From NCBI GenBank assembly GCA_905221605.1, contig CAJNDS010000158.1, positions 348,676 to 412,675 on the forward strand: 64,000 nucleotides of DNA. The letters run 5' to 3'. The DNA is from Symbiodinium natans. Lineage: Eukaryota > Sar > Dinophyceae > Suessiales > Symbiodiniaceae. The notes beneath the pieces were generated by a model that was not told the origin of the DNA, did not search any database, and worked only from the letters and a program-made list of their open reading frames with translations. Shown in pieces: positions 22,101 through 30,050 of this stretch (position 1 is the stretch's first letter; the number at the start of each line of letters is the position of its first letter). The translations under genes and the position numbers were made by a program.

Positions 22101-22182
22101 GCACAGAGCTTCCACGCTCTCGTCCACCTCTTGGACTCCTCACATGAGCTCCACTGGTATGTCGTGGGGATGTATTCAACAT
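14185..22182 (-). CDS. copia gag-pol polyprotein with a C-terminal extension
   Basis: A single 2665-codon ORF encoding all functions needed for retrotransposition. Gag has Gln-rich stretches (residues about 145-205), a Lys/Gly-rich region and a CCHC knuckle CYVCGGKGHYARDC at about 526-539. The protease motif DSGASV is near 697. Integrase has an HHCC-type zinc finger (H...CPHC near 875) and the catalytic Asp/Asp/Glu near 904, 977 and 1010. Reverse transcriptase carries YVDD at 1663-1666. RNase H has YADASW near 1843, SCEAEL near 1885 and the copia hallmark ADVLTK near 1970. Copia polyproteins are usually about 1300-1500 residues. Here about 670 residues follow RNase H, including a four-Cys zinc ribbon (CKVC...CEKC, about 2114-2140) and a charged coiled coil near the C terminus. 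No frameshift separates gag and pol. Confidence 0.95.
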   Translation of the reverse strand: MLNTSPRHTSGAHVRSPRGGRERGSSVPIMDAETRRRVDPFPGLGNPNPLWVQGLAQGSQPVYGPVPRGRTPARSPHGVATGAPQQTMGGPSFPPGLPQQAVGSPSLPPGLSTGPPQPVVTPSQTSPDVQGLTRQVRELESMMQQLVVQQQQFMQTMTSSMVQQQQQHQQWMIQQHQQQQPQQQQQVNPPLPQDGVPENMPSSSSGCQGASPVGTPAKGTQLFRMASPSPPLRPPPLEQERERDVFARSDKWLPSLPTIDFSSWKDRISEALGFLTWMEKLTSWVGLGSEVFPNELMHAVKTQEESRLKQDRLTVEQQKRSTRLMHILRQTFANHEKSSLILQTYVESESTYQQSGFVALRLLAKEFCLKSRAECLFFRSQLVNQTVKAPSIPEIIRKIEHELNKYTKLLNSLDPDVHAGGLQIQEADSVMVLLRSLPDRCRSHCLLHGDSESFEDLKRVALKFEVQQRVWSEAPGTKLQPFRDPNEGKGNEGKPKGKGKEQKGKRESSKGAGKRASSQNKKDVECYVCGGKGHYARDCWYKEGDSGKKPNSPNAKAKAKAKGDPKKKPEKGKPKGKGKGKGKTVAEVSQEGESSDYQLTGGEWNEPESEARVESVLQPLEGLLDEVRKEWIPRSTDEIDWSWEVETRVRIAELEHRISTDLSQMLPSKSVRSLMKPPMNQVKSMEKDDASKWWLIDSGASVTVIAKRYLDEFQILDRKALGPNERYSAANDTPVNVFERVRIRALLPMYEGKQYLGLTSVCVTGVVADVAHNILSTEQMVNTGWEVKFTRREISLRHEKKGVMGYGVSWAGCPWIYLQGDAGKRKKVTFGRTEVRPMDVDDGQRPMEVDQMQSVQSMTKKKQEEMELHRMRGHIPFSSECPHCRMTRGTTQHRRTKDAQDRPVALQADFCFINLVTGTFAKDQPTAPNMKVLVMTEMSTRMIGCLLVGTNADNTSSWIRYWMNAFGLDIAGSAVLLRTDSETAVSALIKRANLGIRIVTQRAPPQGHEAVGGVERAVRTLKELFSTVRLDLRAQGFDLKRSPRAFEFGLIYCAAMHNHHAAAFDGKKSPQELVLQRSLHECGSSLIGATVLAELPDSMKTTALSRFVEAAYVYPEVGGLTHVVSAMVDGCPKHFRAKSIKHIVPLKIGLEHCQHLLKEHDPSDTLAPPILKEKEDGVPDRIEGEADKAFEGRVSEGPTTDMSKVGPPAAWVKEHGGTANCPACGPKRGKANHNAECRKRYDDWLKAQRQRLESKEPTEETPKMDQRSSKDAGVMESGSEPSLLKRPKITYESRPDPKLEERQSVPTPATEVVDVDMEDFEDPSLPYQGIPDEAMEPGYFEGETPAEDEAIPMEEEKPQMDVDSVPNESSRVPRRLESLTSDVNSVPDESNRVPRLINRIYLDPRLDVPQGPIKMVSSDESPKLVHVTNSILLNKNSTFPESMKVCGSQVWLARPTSVLSEIDGCPLDVDKTVEGRRTELQSMTAHKAGRVVGADEAQKFARQHGIKIIPTRWVIGPKVVNGKEAVRARCVVQDIAKGSTASSLGPSATTPSLEALRTLLAIASVDAMDIATLDVSTAFLHSPLPKGSKAIIQLPKDVSACKDYYVPVFMILDQAMNGLRVAAKAWNLKLATVVKKVGLKQCPTEPSVFEGTVRGKRFLMLCYVDDLILCGTRDAIRLVTDTLNGELKIKETGRITSTGGKITFLGREIERQGSHLRMRVPPAYLDALFETEFCKDLKVVTAPPDIVKTVEKGRASGSDPELSDTAAARYRAVLGRIAWWGQSRPDLSRWMSILSQGQSKPTACFEQALRQVIRFLKGQYHAWQYFGPDGNVPDSGPAQLEVYADASWAPQASLGRRSVSGIAIFYRGCLIKGISRVQGCVSLSSCEAELRAILTAVQESEGLATLIGQLAESDVTIRLHTDSSSARAVLLNRGLSRRVRHLDIAVCYLQERIQEAQTLKVIWCPTAGMIADVLTKCLSQVTFCQHQQAMGIYPGEDVQQVWRICGIRPRVGVQACQCAEATGCSVEQVGSLKSVKKCGEVFENFHLRSPETLREDSSPEVQEMDLWSNRKSFGSSTTEASPSLEPVPLVKDRKMAAEDSRKGEQGAEMKSPFWCKVCKWLFRSEHAAGLSWDESGKPKCEKCKQTVTVSGTDASHAFHLREAEKERRAAGKRGDKGESRGSGQAAPKPKAMPKVIERMVDVFPELADPEPPKWFGDVSWSICRRGTPVDELELKDVVGTLSDKDMLRYQSSYEKLVKPIQEVCELQEKPTKIFGILDVRGQIGGKAIIWEMAVNEGGLYMEVPPGTCGLAMLSFVRYLKRKGIVPVLLLGEHQDLGVLRMVDLLCMLPILGAERIMEDEAESSYYPPWVLRWKRSAKEGSLVFKELVERVRVISMLSCDTLRIHEPELRERPVPKWSFVAYSHYRSVMESVAGFLEDLEKKKEEITDTQRAASWKKVVASETRSGVVWICKCKWHLPTDYVVRFNLTLPADMWQQAFGIMGENVGKLEKEEKDLKRILKAAAEQQDREFEEAERKRKRIADLSAAEEEAAKRAKLEGEAVRSPVSVVPSELDAAAIAQIAERVKASFSVADLELMLEEKKRKVGDQPTERPAETPAEPSRSSQDVMMETRTAELAEMKEAAKERRAKLMESTGAGEKKGEEDEE

Positions 22183-22599
22183 AGTTCCTGAACTCAGGCT
22201 CCAGCCTGCAGTCTCTCCACAACGTCTTCTGGCGAAAATTCTCTCACCAACACCAGATGGTCCAGGCTCCTGAAGAACCTTAGTTCTACTCTACCAAGCA
22301 CCGTATTCCTCCAAGATCGGTCACAACCAATCCAGTTCCAGACAAACCACCTTGCCCGGGCTCCAAAGTGCCTCAACAGCCGCTGAACCAACTGCTTCCA
22401 AGCCTGATGAGTCCGGATCCGCCTCCTCACAGGATAGGCTTCCCGGTACTCACTTACACGGTCCGAGTACAAGAGATTCCGGTCCACTGGCAGTCTGGGC
22501 TCCAAACCCAAACTTGCCTCCAGGCACTCACAGAGTCCTGACAGACAACCAAAGACCATACACGGGCTCGTACCACAAGGCACAAGCTCCGCTACCACG
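22183..22599 (-). other. copia 5' leader
   Basis: About 400 bp between the 5' LTR and the gag start, holding the primer-binding site next to the LTR. A 156-codon minus-strand ORF crosses it into the LTR but shows no family resemblance and is probably fortuitous. Confidence 0.5.
22586..22597 (-). other. primer-binding site
   Basis: Two bases inside the 5' LTR the minus strand reads TGGTAGCGGAGC, complementary to a tRNA 3' end GCTCCGCTACCA. The TGG start fits the CCA terminus, and the two-base gap is usual. It resembles the initiator-Met-type PBS of other copia elements but is not identical to the plant version. Confidence 0.75.
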
Positions 22600-22971
22600 T
22601 GAAAAACCGAAGGTCCCTCTGGTACCTTTTCCCTTGAAAGCACGAACCCTGACCTCTCACACAAGTGCGGACAACTCTCTCTTTTTCACAGTCAGAGCCA
22701 CTTGAGCCAAAAGTCACGAAGTGCACAAACTAAACGAATTCTCTCTTGTGAGCTTAAACTCAGCTTCAGAACGAAGTTCCTACACACTGCACACTCACTT
22801 TAAATAGCGTATTGGGCAAAAACACACTCGTATGATTTCCTTGGAAATCAACGAGGCATAAACCATCGAGGATGGGATCACACGGATTCCCAATCACTCC
22901 GAAGCAAAACAAACCTACACAAGCTGATCCAAAACATGACAAAAACATCACTGATCAGCCACAATCTTCCA
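22600..22971 (-). repeat. 5' LTR of the copia element
   Basis: 372 bp, nearly identical to 13074-13445. On the minus strand it carries a TATA-like TATTTAAA (about 22799-22806) and downstream of it a 12-nt match to the 3' end of the dinoflagellate spliced leader (22701-22712). Confidence 0.95.
22701..22712 (-). promoter_or_regulatory. spliced-leader-like 12-mer in the 5' LTR
   Basis: The minus strand reads TTTTGGCTCAAG, exactly the last 12 nt of the 22-nt dinoflagellate spliced leader. The ten bases upstream do not match. The equivalent site in the 3' LTR (13175-13186) has one mismatch (CTCGAG). It could be a relict leader, a trans-splicing-related site or chance. Confidence 0.4.
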
Positions 22972-23187
22972 CAAGCCCTGCCTTATGTGCTTTGTGCCCG
23001 AACCGCCTGCAGCCAGACCTTCTTGGGGTCTTCGCTGTTTCGCAATCTTGGTCACCTTCGTGTCCCTCCGTGCTGTGCCCTGGTAGATTGGCCGGTGGGC
23101 ACACCGTTCACTGTATCTGCCTACAATGATCTCCAGGCTGTAAGAGCTGCGCATCCACCCGTCACTGTTGGCTGGCCGTCCTAGCAC
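22972..23187 (+). pseudogene. coding fragment with the VDWPVGT motif, abutting the copia element
   Basis: Plus-strand frame open from the LTR edge to a TAG near 23184. It encodes VDWPVGT followed by an A.HPPVTVG segment like that in the ORF at 11437-12024. The copia insertion boundary may have truncated its 5' part. Function unknown. Confidence 0.4.
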
Positions 23188-23455
23188 CTGCAGCTTCTCA
23201 ACCCAAGCGCCCAGATGTCCTAAAATCTGAATAACTCCCCCTCAAAGCCTCATTCACTGAAGCTAGCCTTTAAGAACTAAGAAAGCTCGGTCTTGTTCGG
23301 ATCTTGCATCGATGGTCCTGTGAACTGACATGTCTGTTTCAAATACTAGGGCTAGCTAAGGAATGAAGTTTCTGGGTTTAGGGGTTTCGGGCTTGTATTA
23401 TGGAATGGTAAGGTCCTTCCTTTCCCGAAAGCTTCTTCGGAGAAAAAAAAAGTTC

Positions 23456-23605
23456 GCCCTACTACACTACACCACCATCACCACACTACAATCACCACAC
23501 TACCATCACCGCACTCCAATCACCACTACCATCACCACACTCCAATCACCACTACCATCACCACACTGCCATTACAGTACCATCACATCACCTCCTCTAT
23601 GAAAT
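23456..23605. repeat. ACC/ATC-rich microsatellite
   Basis: Irregular tandem repeats of CACCATCACCACACT-type units. The ORF over it is compositional. Confidence 0.85.
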
Positions 23606-23653
23606 TCTCTCTTATTTCTTAAGCTGGGGTGGGTTTCGCCGCGGCAAGCGCGA

Positions 23654-23758
23654 TGCACCCTCTGCGGGATCGTGCGTGTCGGAGCGCTCCCGCTGTGCGT
23701 TTTTGCGCCCTCTGCGGGGATCGTGCGTGTCGGAGGGCTCCCGCTGTGCGTTTTTGCG
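23654..23758. repeat. two tandem ~52-bp units with CCCTCTGCGGG core
   Basis: Two nearly identical units read CCCTCTGCGGG, then ATCGTGCGTGTCGGAG and GCTCCCGCTGTGCGTTTTTG. They share the core with the repeat at 10018-10352. Confidence 0.85.
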
Positions 23759-23760
23759 CA

Positions 23761-24225
23761 CTTGGGCTTTGAACAGCAAAGATATTTAAGCGTGTTGCAG
23801 GCCCGTTTCAAGTTGCCATGCGCCCAATGAAGAAGAAGATTTTGGGGACGGGCGACGTCCCCTTGTGCGCGTGGGTTTGGAGTGGGTTTGACCGTGTTTT
23901 GAAGGGACTGAGAATAGTGGGTGGGTTTGGGGTGGGTTCAGGGTGGGTTTGGGGTGGGTTTGGCTGGGTTTGACCATGCTTTGAATGGACTGGGGTGCGT
24001 TTGACCGTGTTTTGAATGGACTCGGGGTGGGTGGACCTGTTTAGAAGGGGTGCGGGTGGGTGGGGTGGGTTTGACCGTGTTTTGAAGGTGGGATGGCTTT
24101 GGGGTGGTTTTGACCATGCTTTGACGGGGCTGGGATGGGTTTGACCATGTTTTGAAGGCGCTGAGGGTAGCTTTCGGGGTGGGCTTGGGCGGGTTGACCA
24201 TGCTATGAAGGGGCTGGGTTGGGTG
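23761..24225 (+). repeat. left arm of a ~470-bp inverted repeat
   Basis: Reverse-complementary to 24815-25301. The arm is itself built from degenerate repeats of the type GGGTTTGACCATGTTTTGAA plus a GGGTGGGTTTGGGGT component. A non-repetitive outer part (about 23761-23880) also matches, so the pairing is not only due to simple repeats. Confidence 0.85.
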
Positions 24226-24717
24226 TGACCTCTTTTGAAAGGGTTGGGGTGAGGGGGGGCTGACTGTGTTTTGAAGAGGCTGGGAAGGGGGCTTGATTTC
24301 CAGCAAGTGCTAGGAGACCGAGTTCCTGCCTCGGCTTAGAACATAGGGAAGGTCACTTTCCTGCTACGTGGTGGAGGCCCTCCACCCCCGTAGAGTCTCA
24401 GCAAAACGGACCAAGGCGAGCTGCCCGCGAACGGCGGAGTCGTTGTGTTCCCGAATTCGAAATCTTTGGTAAATTGCAATTTGCGAGGACTCCGCCGACT
24501 CCGGCGAGGCTTGTCACGCCGACTCCGCCAGAGCTACAGTAGTAGGTGCCCCTCTAATCTTGATTAGCGACGCCCCGTAAGTGGCCAGGGGTAGAGTTGC
24601 GGGAAGAGCACGTGACTATTGGCTGGAAGTGTATCAGATAGTAGAAGCAGAAGGCCGTGTGCGCGTGAGGCTTGCAGCTGTGATTCTGTGACCTCCAAAT
24701 CTGGGGTCGGAAAATCT
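24224..24717 (+). repeat. direct duplication, copy A
   Basis: 494 bp, repeated at 25923-26445. It begins TGTGACCTCTTTTGAAAGGG and ends GGGGTCGGAAAATCT. It contains short GACTCCGCC repeats. No coding potential is recognised. Confidence 0.92.
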
Positions 24718-24814
24718 AGGCAATTCTGGCTTCGGGTGTGTGGGCCTCCCCTGTGCAAGTTTCTCTCATGTTGATCACTTCCACAAGAAAGCTGCCTGCG
24801 GAGGTCGTGGTTCT

Positions 24815-25301
24815 CACCCAACCCAGCCCCTTCATAGCATGGTCAAACCCGCCCAAGCCCACCCCAAGCCCACCCGAAAGCTACCCTCAGCGCCTTCAAA
24901 ACATGGTTAAACCCATCCCAGCCCCGTCAAAGCATGGTCAAAACCACCCCAAAGCCATCCCACCTTCAAAACACGGTCAAACCCACCCCACCCACCCGCA
25001 CCCCTTCTAAACAGGTCCAACCCACCCCGAGTCCATTCAAAACACGGTCAAACGCACCCCAGTCCATTCAAAGCATGGTCAAACCCAGCCAAACCCACCC
25101 CAAACCCACGCTGAACCCACCCCAAACCCACCCGCTATTCTCAGTCCCTTCAAAACACGGTCAAACCCACTCCAAACCCACGCGCACAACCCTGTCGCTG
25201 GGGACGTCGCCCGTCCCCAAAATCTTCTTCTTCATTGGGCGCATGGCAACTTAAAACGGGCCTGCAACACGCTCAAATATCTTTGCTGTTCAAAGCCCAA
25301 G
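24815..25301 (-). repeat. right arm of the ~470-bp inverted repeat
   Basis: Inverted copy of 23761-24225 with small indels, for example an extra segment near 25185-25200. The spacer between the arms (24226-24814) is almost entirely one copy of a direct duplication. Confidence 0.85.
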
Positions 25302-25922
25302 CCTGCCAAAAAAACTTACTCTGCGCAACCGCAGAAAACGTTGACGCCACGTTGGTCAACTCCAGAGCTTGAAGCGTGACTCCTATCCACAGAAAACACC
25401 AACAAAGACCTGCAGCTCAACTGGCGGGCCAGCAGCATTGCCAGGACGAAGCCCAAGTTATGGGGAAGTCGGGCGGCCCCGCTTTCAGGGCCGCAAAACA
25501 CAAGCAATTCTGGCTTCGCCAGGACAGGCCTCCACAGTTGCAGTTCTGCCTCACTGCAGCATTGCAAAGACGAGCGTGCAGCTGATTCGGACAAGCTCCC
25601 GCACGCTCAGGGCGACGCTGCCCAAAGTTACTAGAAAAAGAGCAGGCGCGATCGGGTTGCTTGCACCCACAAGCTCAAATTCAAGGGCCAAAAAATAGGC
25701 CGTCTTGCGGCCCCAAAAATGGGGCCGCGAAATGGACCCAGCTCCCGCAGCATAATTTGGAACTAGATTGGGGGGGGTGAAACTGCGACCTCAAAATTGG
25801 GGCCGTTTGGCGGCCCCAGTTTTGGGGCCGCGAATTCTTCTGTTTTTGGCGCTTTCCAGACTGCTACACTCAGGCGACTCTGGCCCACAGACAAAAGCAC
25901 TCAACGTGGAAAGAGCAATTAC
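25302..25922. other. unassigned spacer with small GGCCCC/GGGGCC hairpins
   Basis: No gene seen. Short inverted repeats such as GGCCCCAAAAATGGGGCC (about 25710-25727) and a related copy near 25812-25830 could form hairpins. Confidence 0.45.
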
Positions 25923-26445
25923 TGTGACCTCTTTTGAAAGGGTTGGGGTGAGGGGGGGCTGACTGTGTTTTGAAGAGGCTGGGAAGGGGGCTTGATTTCC
26001 ACTGCAAGTGCTAGGAGACCGAGTTCCTGCCACGGCTTAACCTGCTTGAGAACATCGGGAGGTCACTTTCCTGCTGCGTGGTGGAGGCCCTCCACCCCCG
26101 TAGAGTCTTAGCAAAACGGACCAAGGCGAGCTGCCCGCGAACGGCGGAGTCGTTGTGTTCCCGAATTAGAAATCTAGGACTCCACGGCACTCTATTGGTA
26201 AATTGCAATTTGCGAGGACTCCGCCGACTCCGCCGAGGCTTGTCACGCCGACTCCGCCAGAGCTACAGAGTAGGTGCCCCTCTAATCTTGATTAGCGACG
26301 CCCCGCAAGTGGGCAGGGGTAGAGTTGCGGGAAGAGCACGTGACTATTGGCTGGAAGTGTATCAGATAGTAGAAGCAGAAGGCCGTGTGCGCGTGAGGCT
26401 TGCAGCTGTGATTCTGTGACCTCCAAATCTGGGGTCGGAAAATCT
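25923..26445 (+). repeat. direct duplication, copy B
   Basis: 523 bp, the same orientation as copy A, with a few substitutions and short insertions (about 10 bp near 26040 and about 20 bp near 26175-26195). It lies outside the inverted repeat that encloses copy A. Confidence 0.92.
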
Positions 26446-28094
26446 TCGAGTTTAGGGTTGCGGGAGCTGGTTTGGCTGGTTGGCGGAATTCACCGCCCGA
26501 TCCAAGGGCTTGGGGTCTTGTTCTGTCAGCCTCCGTGCGCTCGAACTTGACTACATCCGCACAGTGTCATCACAACCGGCCAATGCCAAGCTTCCCTCAA
26601 TTTCTGGGTATGTAGCGTCTTCTGCATCACACAAATGGGGTGTAGGTTTTTTTGGTAAAGTCGGCTAATCATCACGTAGTATTTTCAGTCCATGAACGAA
26701 CTGTTCCTGTGGGAGTAGGCTCTTCGGAACCGTAGGTTCCTGCCAAGTTGAACACTGCTCCTTCAACAACACCTCATATGGCATATGGGTAGTTCCCTAG
26801 GAATTACCTATCTGTGGTTTGGGTAAGTAGCCCCCCCCATGCAGGTACTTAGGACCCTTTGGGCTACCTTCATCAGTTCATGTTTAGAGGCTTTTGCTCC
26901 AGGTCGACTTCGATGCTGAATAAGGTTAATAAAGTATTTGGATTCATTATAGGCAGATTACTGACTTCAATCTAGGTTCCCTCAACAGAACCCCGATGAA
27001 TTCTGTGCGCATAAATCCCGTCATCAACATCCCACAGATAAAGCCCCAGGCCACGATTCCCAAAAGGCGTATTGACATTTGCCCGTTGTTTCCTGCAAAA
27101 TTCCCATAAGAAGATTGAGGCCACTTTCTCTTTCCCGAATGACTCGAAATGCGCTTAACGCCAATGGGTGTAGGAGTCGAAGGGGTTGTGTTTAGGATCT
27201 TGTTCCATGGTCGTAGAAATTGAAGGGTTTACCCTCTGGATTGTCCGAGCGATCGCCGAAACCCTGAACCTTAAACCATAAAGGAGTCGCTCTTCCATAA
27301 GAGCCCTTCAACCCTAAACCATAAGCCCTACACCCTCGGAGTCTTGAGAGGGAGCCACTCTCAGGAGTTTATCCACACCACTCGCAAAAATTGCACGAGG
27401 CGCCCTCGATCACAGCTTCTTCTTGGTAGAGGAGTTAGGGTTCGTCGGTCTCGCAGCAGAAACCCAAGACCATACACCTGTACCCTACAGGCCATAGAGT
27501 ACCCTAAAGGCCCTAAACCAGAACGGTTTAGGCCTTCAGGGCGTAGCAGAAGCAACTATAACAATGCTGATAATGAAGCACGTAACAGGAGAGCAGTACA
27601 AACCGAAGAATCCTCATAGCAACAACTCTAACTATACCAAGAGCAAGAACAGAACAATAACACGAGCAAGAGCAAAAAATGGAACAGTAACAGAAGCAGG
27701 AACACGACCAAGACCAAGACCAAGACGAACAACAACAACAGTCTCAATGCCAGTAGGAAAGACAGAACGACAGCAATTACACGAAAACTAGCAATACACG
27801 TTAATGCTGACGCAATAGCCATCATCATATAATGGTACTGATAAGACAATAGAATAGTACTAATGCGGCTCATAATGTTTATAGAGTTATAGGATGGTAA
27901 CCGTATTCACACGAATGGCAATAATTGTTGTAGCCACACATCAAGAACAATAACAATAGCAGCAGCAATAGCGATGGCAATGGCGCTGGCAATAGCATGG
28001 CAATGACTATGACAATGCCCATATCACGAACAATTATCTGAACGCGATCTGGAGCCGGAACAATAGCAGCAATATGATAATAGTGGTGGTAGTA
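26446..28094. other. unassigned, partly low-complexity sequence
   Basis: No gene recognised. Degenerate telomere-like CCCTAAACC stretches lie around 27255-27335 and 27490-27535. 27555-28080 is rich in AAC/AGC/ATA-type irregular repeats. Confidence 0.45.
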
Positions 28095-28097
28095 GTA

Positions 28098-28133
28098 GTC
28101 ATCGTCGTCGTCGTCGTGGTGGTGGTGGTGGTG

Positions 28134-28177
<44 letters not shown>

Positions 28178-28178
28178 A
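28098..28178. repeat. GTC/GTG trinucleotide repeat
   Basis: A run of GTC/TCG units interrupted by GTG units. The Asp/His-rich minus-strand ORF across it is compositional. Confidence 0.95.
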
Positions 28179-28219
28179 ATGTTTAAGAACACCCCAAGTA
28201 CTGAGTAGCAAGTTCACGC

Positions 28220-29541
28220 ATGGCACTTTCTCCTGACCTCTTGGCTCAATGCCGCAGCAGCTGCGAAGAACTCTTCGCTGAACGGTTTGCTGCATCGTTT
28301 CGTTCCCTTGAGCTGATGTTTTGGATCTTGGCTTTCCTTTGTGCAGCACATGCCTGCGCAGCACATGCCGCAAACACGACTTGTTCACCGGGCATGCAGC
28401 TGCTTCAGAAGGGGAATTCTGCCCGGAAATCGAAGCAGTTCGAATGGCTGCCACAAGGTGATTGTCCAGCTGGTTCGTTCCAGATCCCACCGGACTACCG
28501 ACGCGAGACGTTTTGGCAGTGTTGCAGCGGTCGTTGCCCTGGTGGTGGTTGCTTCTCAGACTGCGGCTGCAAATGCACTTATGCCACGAACTGTGCAGAG
28601 CTTGGTGAGGATGGAGACCGAAGCTGCAGGGATGGAACGGGTTGCCATTGGACGGGGGAGGAGTGCGTGGATGCAGAAGCAAATGGCATCACAACCACGA
28701 TCTTTACCCTTCCAGCAGGTCACATCATAGTGGATATTGGGCACAGCGGGCGCAACGAAAAGTGCGTGCAGGTGTCTGAGTCCGTCTCATGCGACTCTGA
28801 TGCTGGCAACCTTGAGAAGCGGGCGAATGGGAACCCAGCCCCTGATACGTTTCTGATCTTCCTTAGGCCGGAGAAATCGGAAGTTTGCGCGCAAAGGACC
28901 GATAGCCCCAGGGGAATGGGTCTAAAGATTGTGTGTGCTGTGGCGGGAACTACCACTACTACTACAACGACAACGACGCTGTCCACCTCGATGAGATCTT
29001 CCCACCCCAGCTTCACCCCTGCTACTGAGCCAATGGACCAAGCTTGCCGTGGGCGAAACCATACCGACAACTCAGCTTCGTATTACGAGGTTATTGATGT
29101 CACTGGAGTTCAGGAATGCCGGCAGAAATGTTTGGACATGAATGGCCTTTGCAAGGGTATTGAGTACTCTGGCCTTTCTCGCTGTTGTGGACGCGGCCAG
29201 AGGGCATTGGTGCCATCAACGGAGTGCCATTCTTCAGTTGTGAGATAAACGTGCAAGCACCAGTGTTCTCGACACCTCCCTGGGTTGAAGGCGGTCATCA
29301 CCGAGCATGCCGGGGAGCCCATCCTCATGACAACGACCCAAGCTACTACCAGGTGCTTCCTGGAACGGCTACCTTGCGAGATTGCCAGCAGCGTTGCATG
29401 GAAACCAACGGCTGCAAGGGCATCGAGTTTTCCGCAAACCGTTGTGAAGTGTGGACCAGAGCGGGCGGCATTCGAGCTGTACAGTACATCCCTCCAAGCC
29501 TGGCGAATTTCACTTGCATGGCCTACGGTGCCTACATGTAA
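28220..29541 (+). pseudogene. secreted Cys-rich protein with two PAN/Apple domains, frameshifted
   Basis: Probably a secreted or cell-surface adhesion-type protein. PAN/Apple modules usually bind protein or carbohydrate. The first frame runs 28220-29248; a Met at 28316 would place a hydrophobic signal peptide (about 16 residues ending CAAHA) at the N terminus. A Cys-rich region of about 100 residues, a Thr-only linker (about residues 245-256) and a first PAN-like domain follow. The second PAN-like domain lies in another frame (29185-29541). Aligning the two domains, the stretch after ...SRC in domain 1 lacks about four bases (near 29187) present in domain 2 (CEVWTR), so the frame shifts in the middle of domain 1. 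This could be a real disabling deletion, a sequencing error or an unrecognised intron. Confidence 0.6.
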
Positions 29542-29819
29542 GTAAAAGTACAAGACAACTTGGCAGTGCCCATTTGCAGAACAACAGCAGTGGTCCTTGC
29601 CGAGTTGTTCTGCTACAGCTGAATTCATAGCCGTTCTCAGGATTGGCCCTTACAGGAACGGATCTTTGGTGTTCGCTCTTGTTGGATTCTACAGCACAGC
29701 CAATTCCGATAATTAATGGATGTGGTGCACGCTTGTCCCGATAGAGACGACGGGAAAAGGCGACAGCGATGTATTGAGTCAGCAGCCTCGCATGGGGTCT
29801 CGGAGTTCTGCGCAATGCT

Positions 29820-30050
29820 TTAAGAAGAAGAAGCAAACAAACAAGCCACCAACCAACCAGCCAGCCCGCCAGCCAGCCAACCAACCAACCAACCAACTAA
29901 CTCACCAACCAAAAAAACAAACAAACAAACAAACACACAACCACACGAACGCACACGAACGCACACCAATGCACACCAATGCACACAAACGCGCACAAAC
30001 GCAAAAACACATACCAACACACAAACACACAAACACAGACAACGGTGAGG
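29820..30050. repeat. CAAC/AAAC/ACAC-type microsatellite cluster
   Basis: Consecutive short arrays: AACC/AGCC, AAAC, then irregular CACACAAACGC and ACACAAAC units. ORFs across it are compositional. Confidence 0.9.

Larger units (their letters stand above)
13074..22971 (-). mobile_element. complete Ty1/copia LTR retrotransposon
   Basis: A 9.9-kb element on the minus strand. Both LTRs are 372 bp, begin TG and end CA, and differ at three positions (about 99.2% identity). A primer-binding site, a polypurine tract and one long gag-pol ORF are present. The domain order protease-integrase-RT-RNase H is the copia order. Near-identical LTRs and an unbroken ORF mark a young, possibly active copy. The flanking 5-mers (CCCCG left, CAAGC right) do not match, so there is no obvious target-site duplication. 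Confidence 0.95.

Noticed and set aside
22194-22664. 156-codon minus-strand ORF in the copia leader and LTR
   Set aside because: Spans the primer-binding site and LTR edge and has no family features; probably non-coding leader.
13069-22976. Target-site duplication of the copia element
   Set aside because: Flanking 5-mers CCCCG and CAAGC do not match. Nearby AGCCC on both sides is not adjacent to the LTRs.
27879-28682. 267-codon minus-strand ORF with Asp/His runs
   Set aside because: Generated by the GTC/GTG trinucleotide repeat and antisense to the PAN-domain gene.
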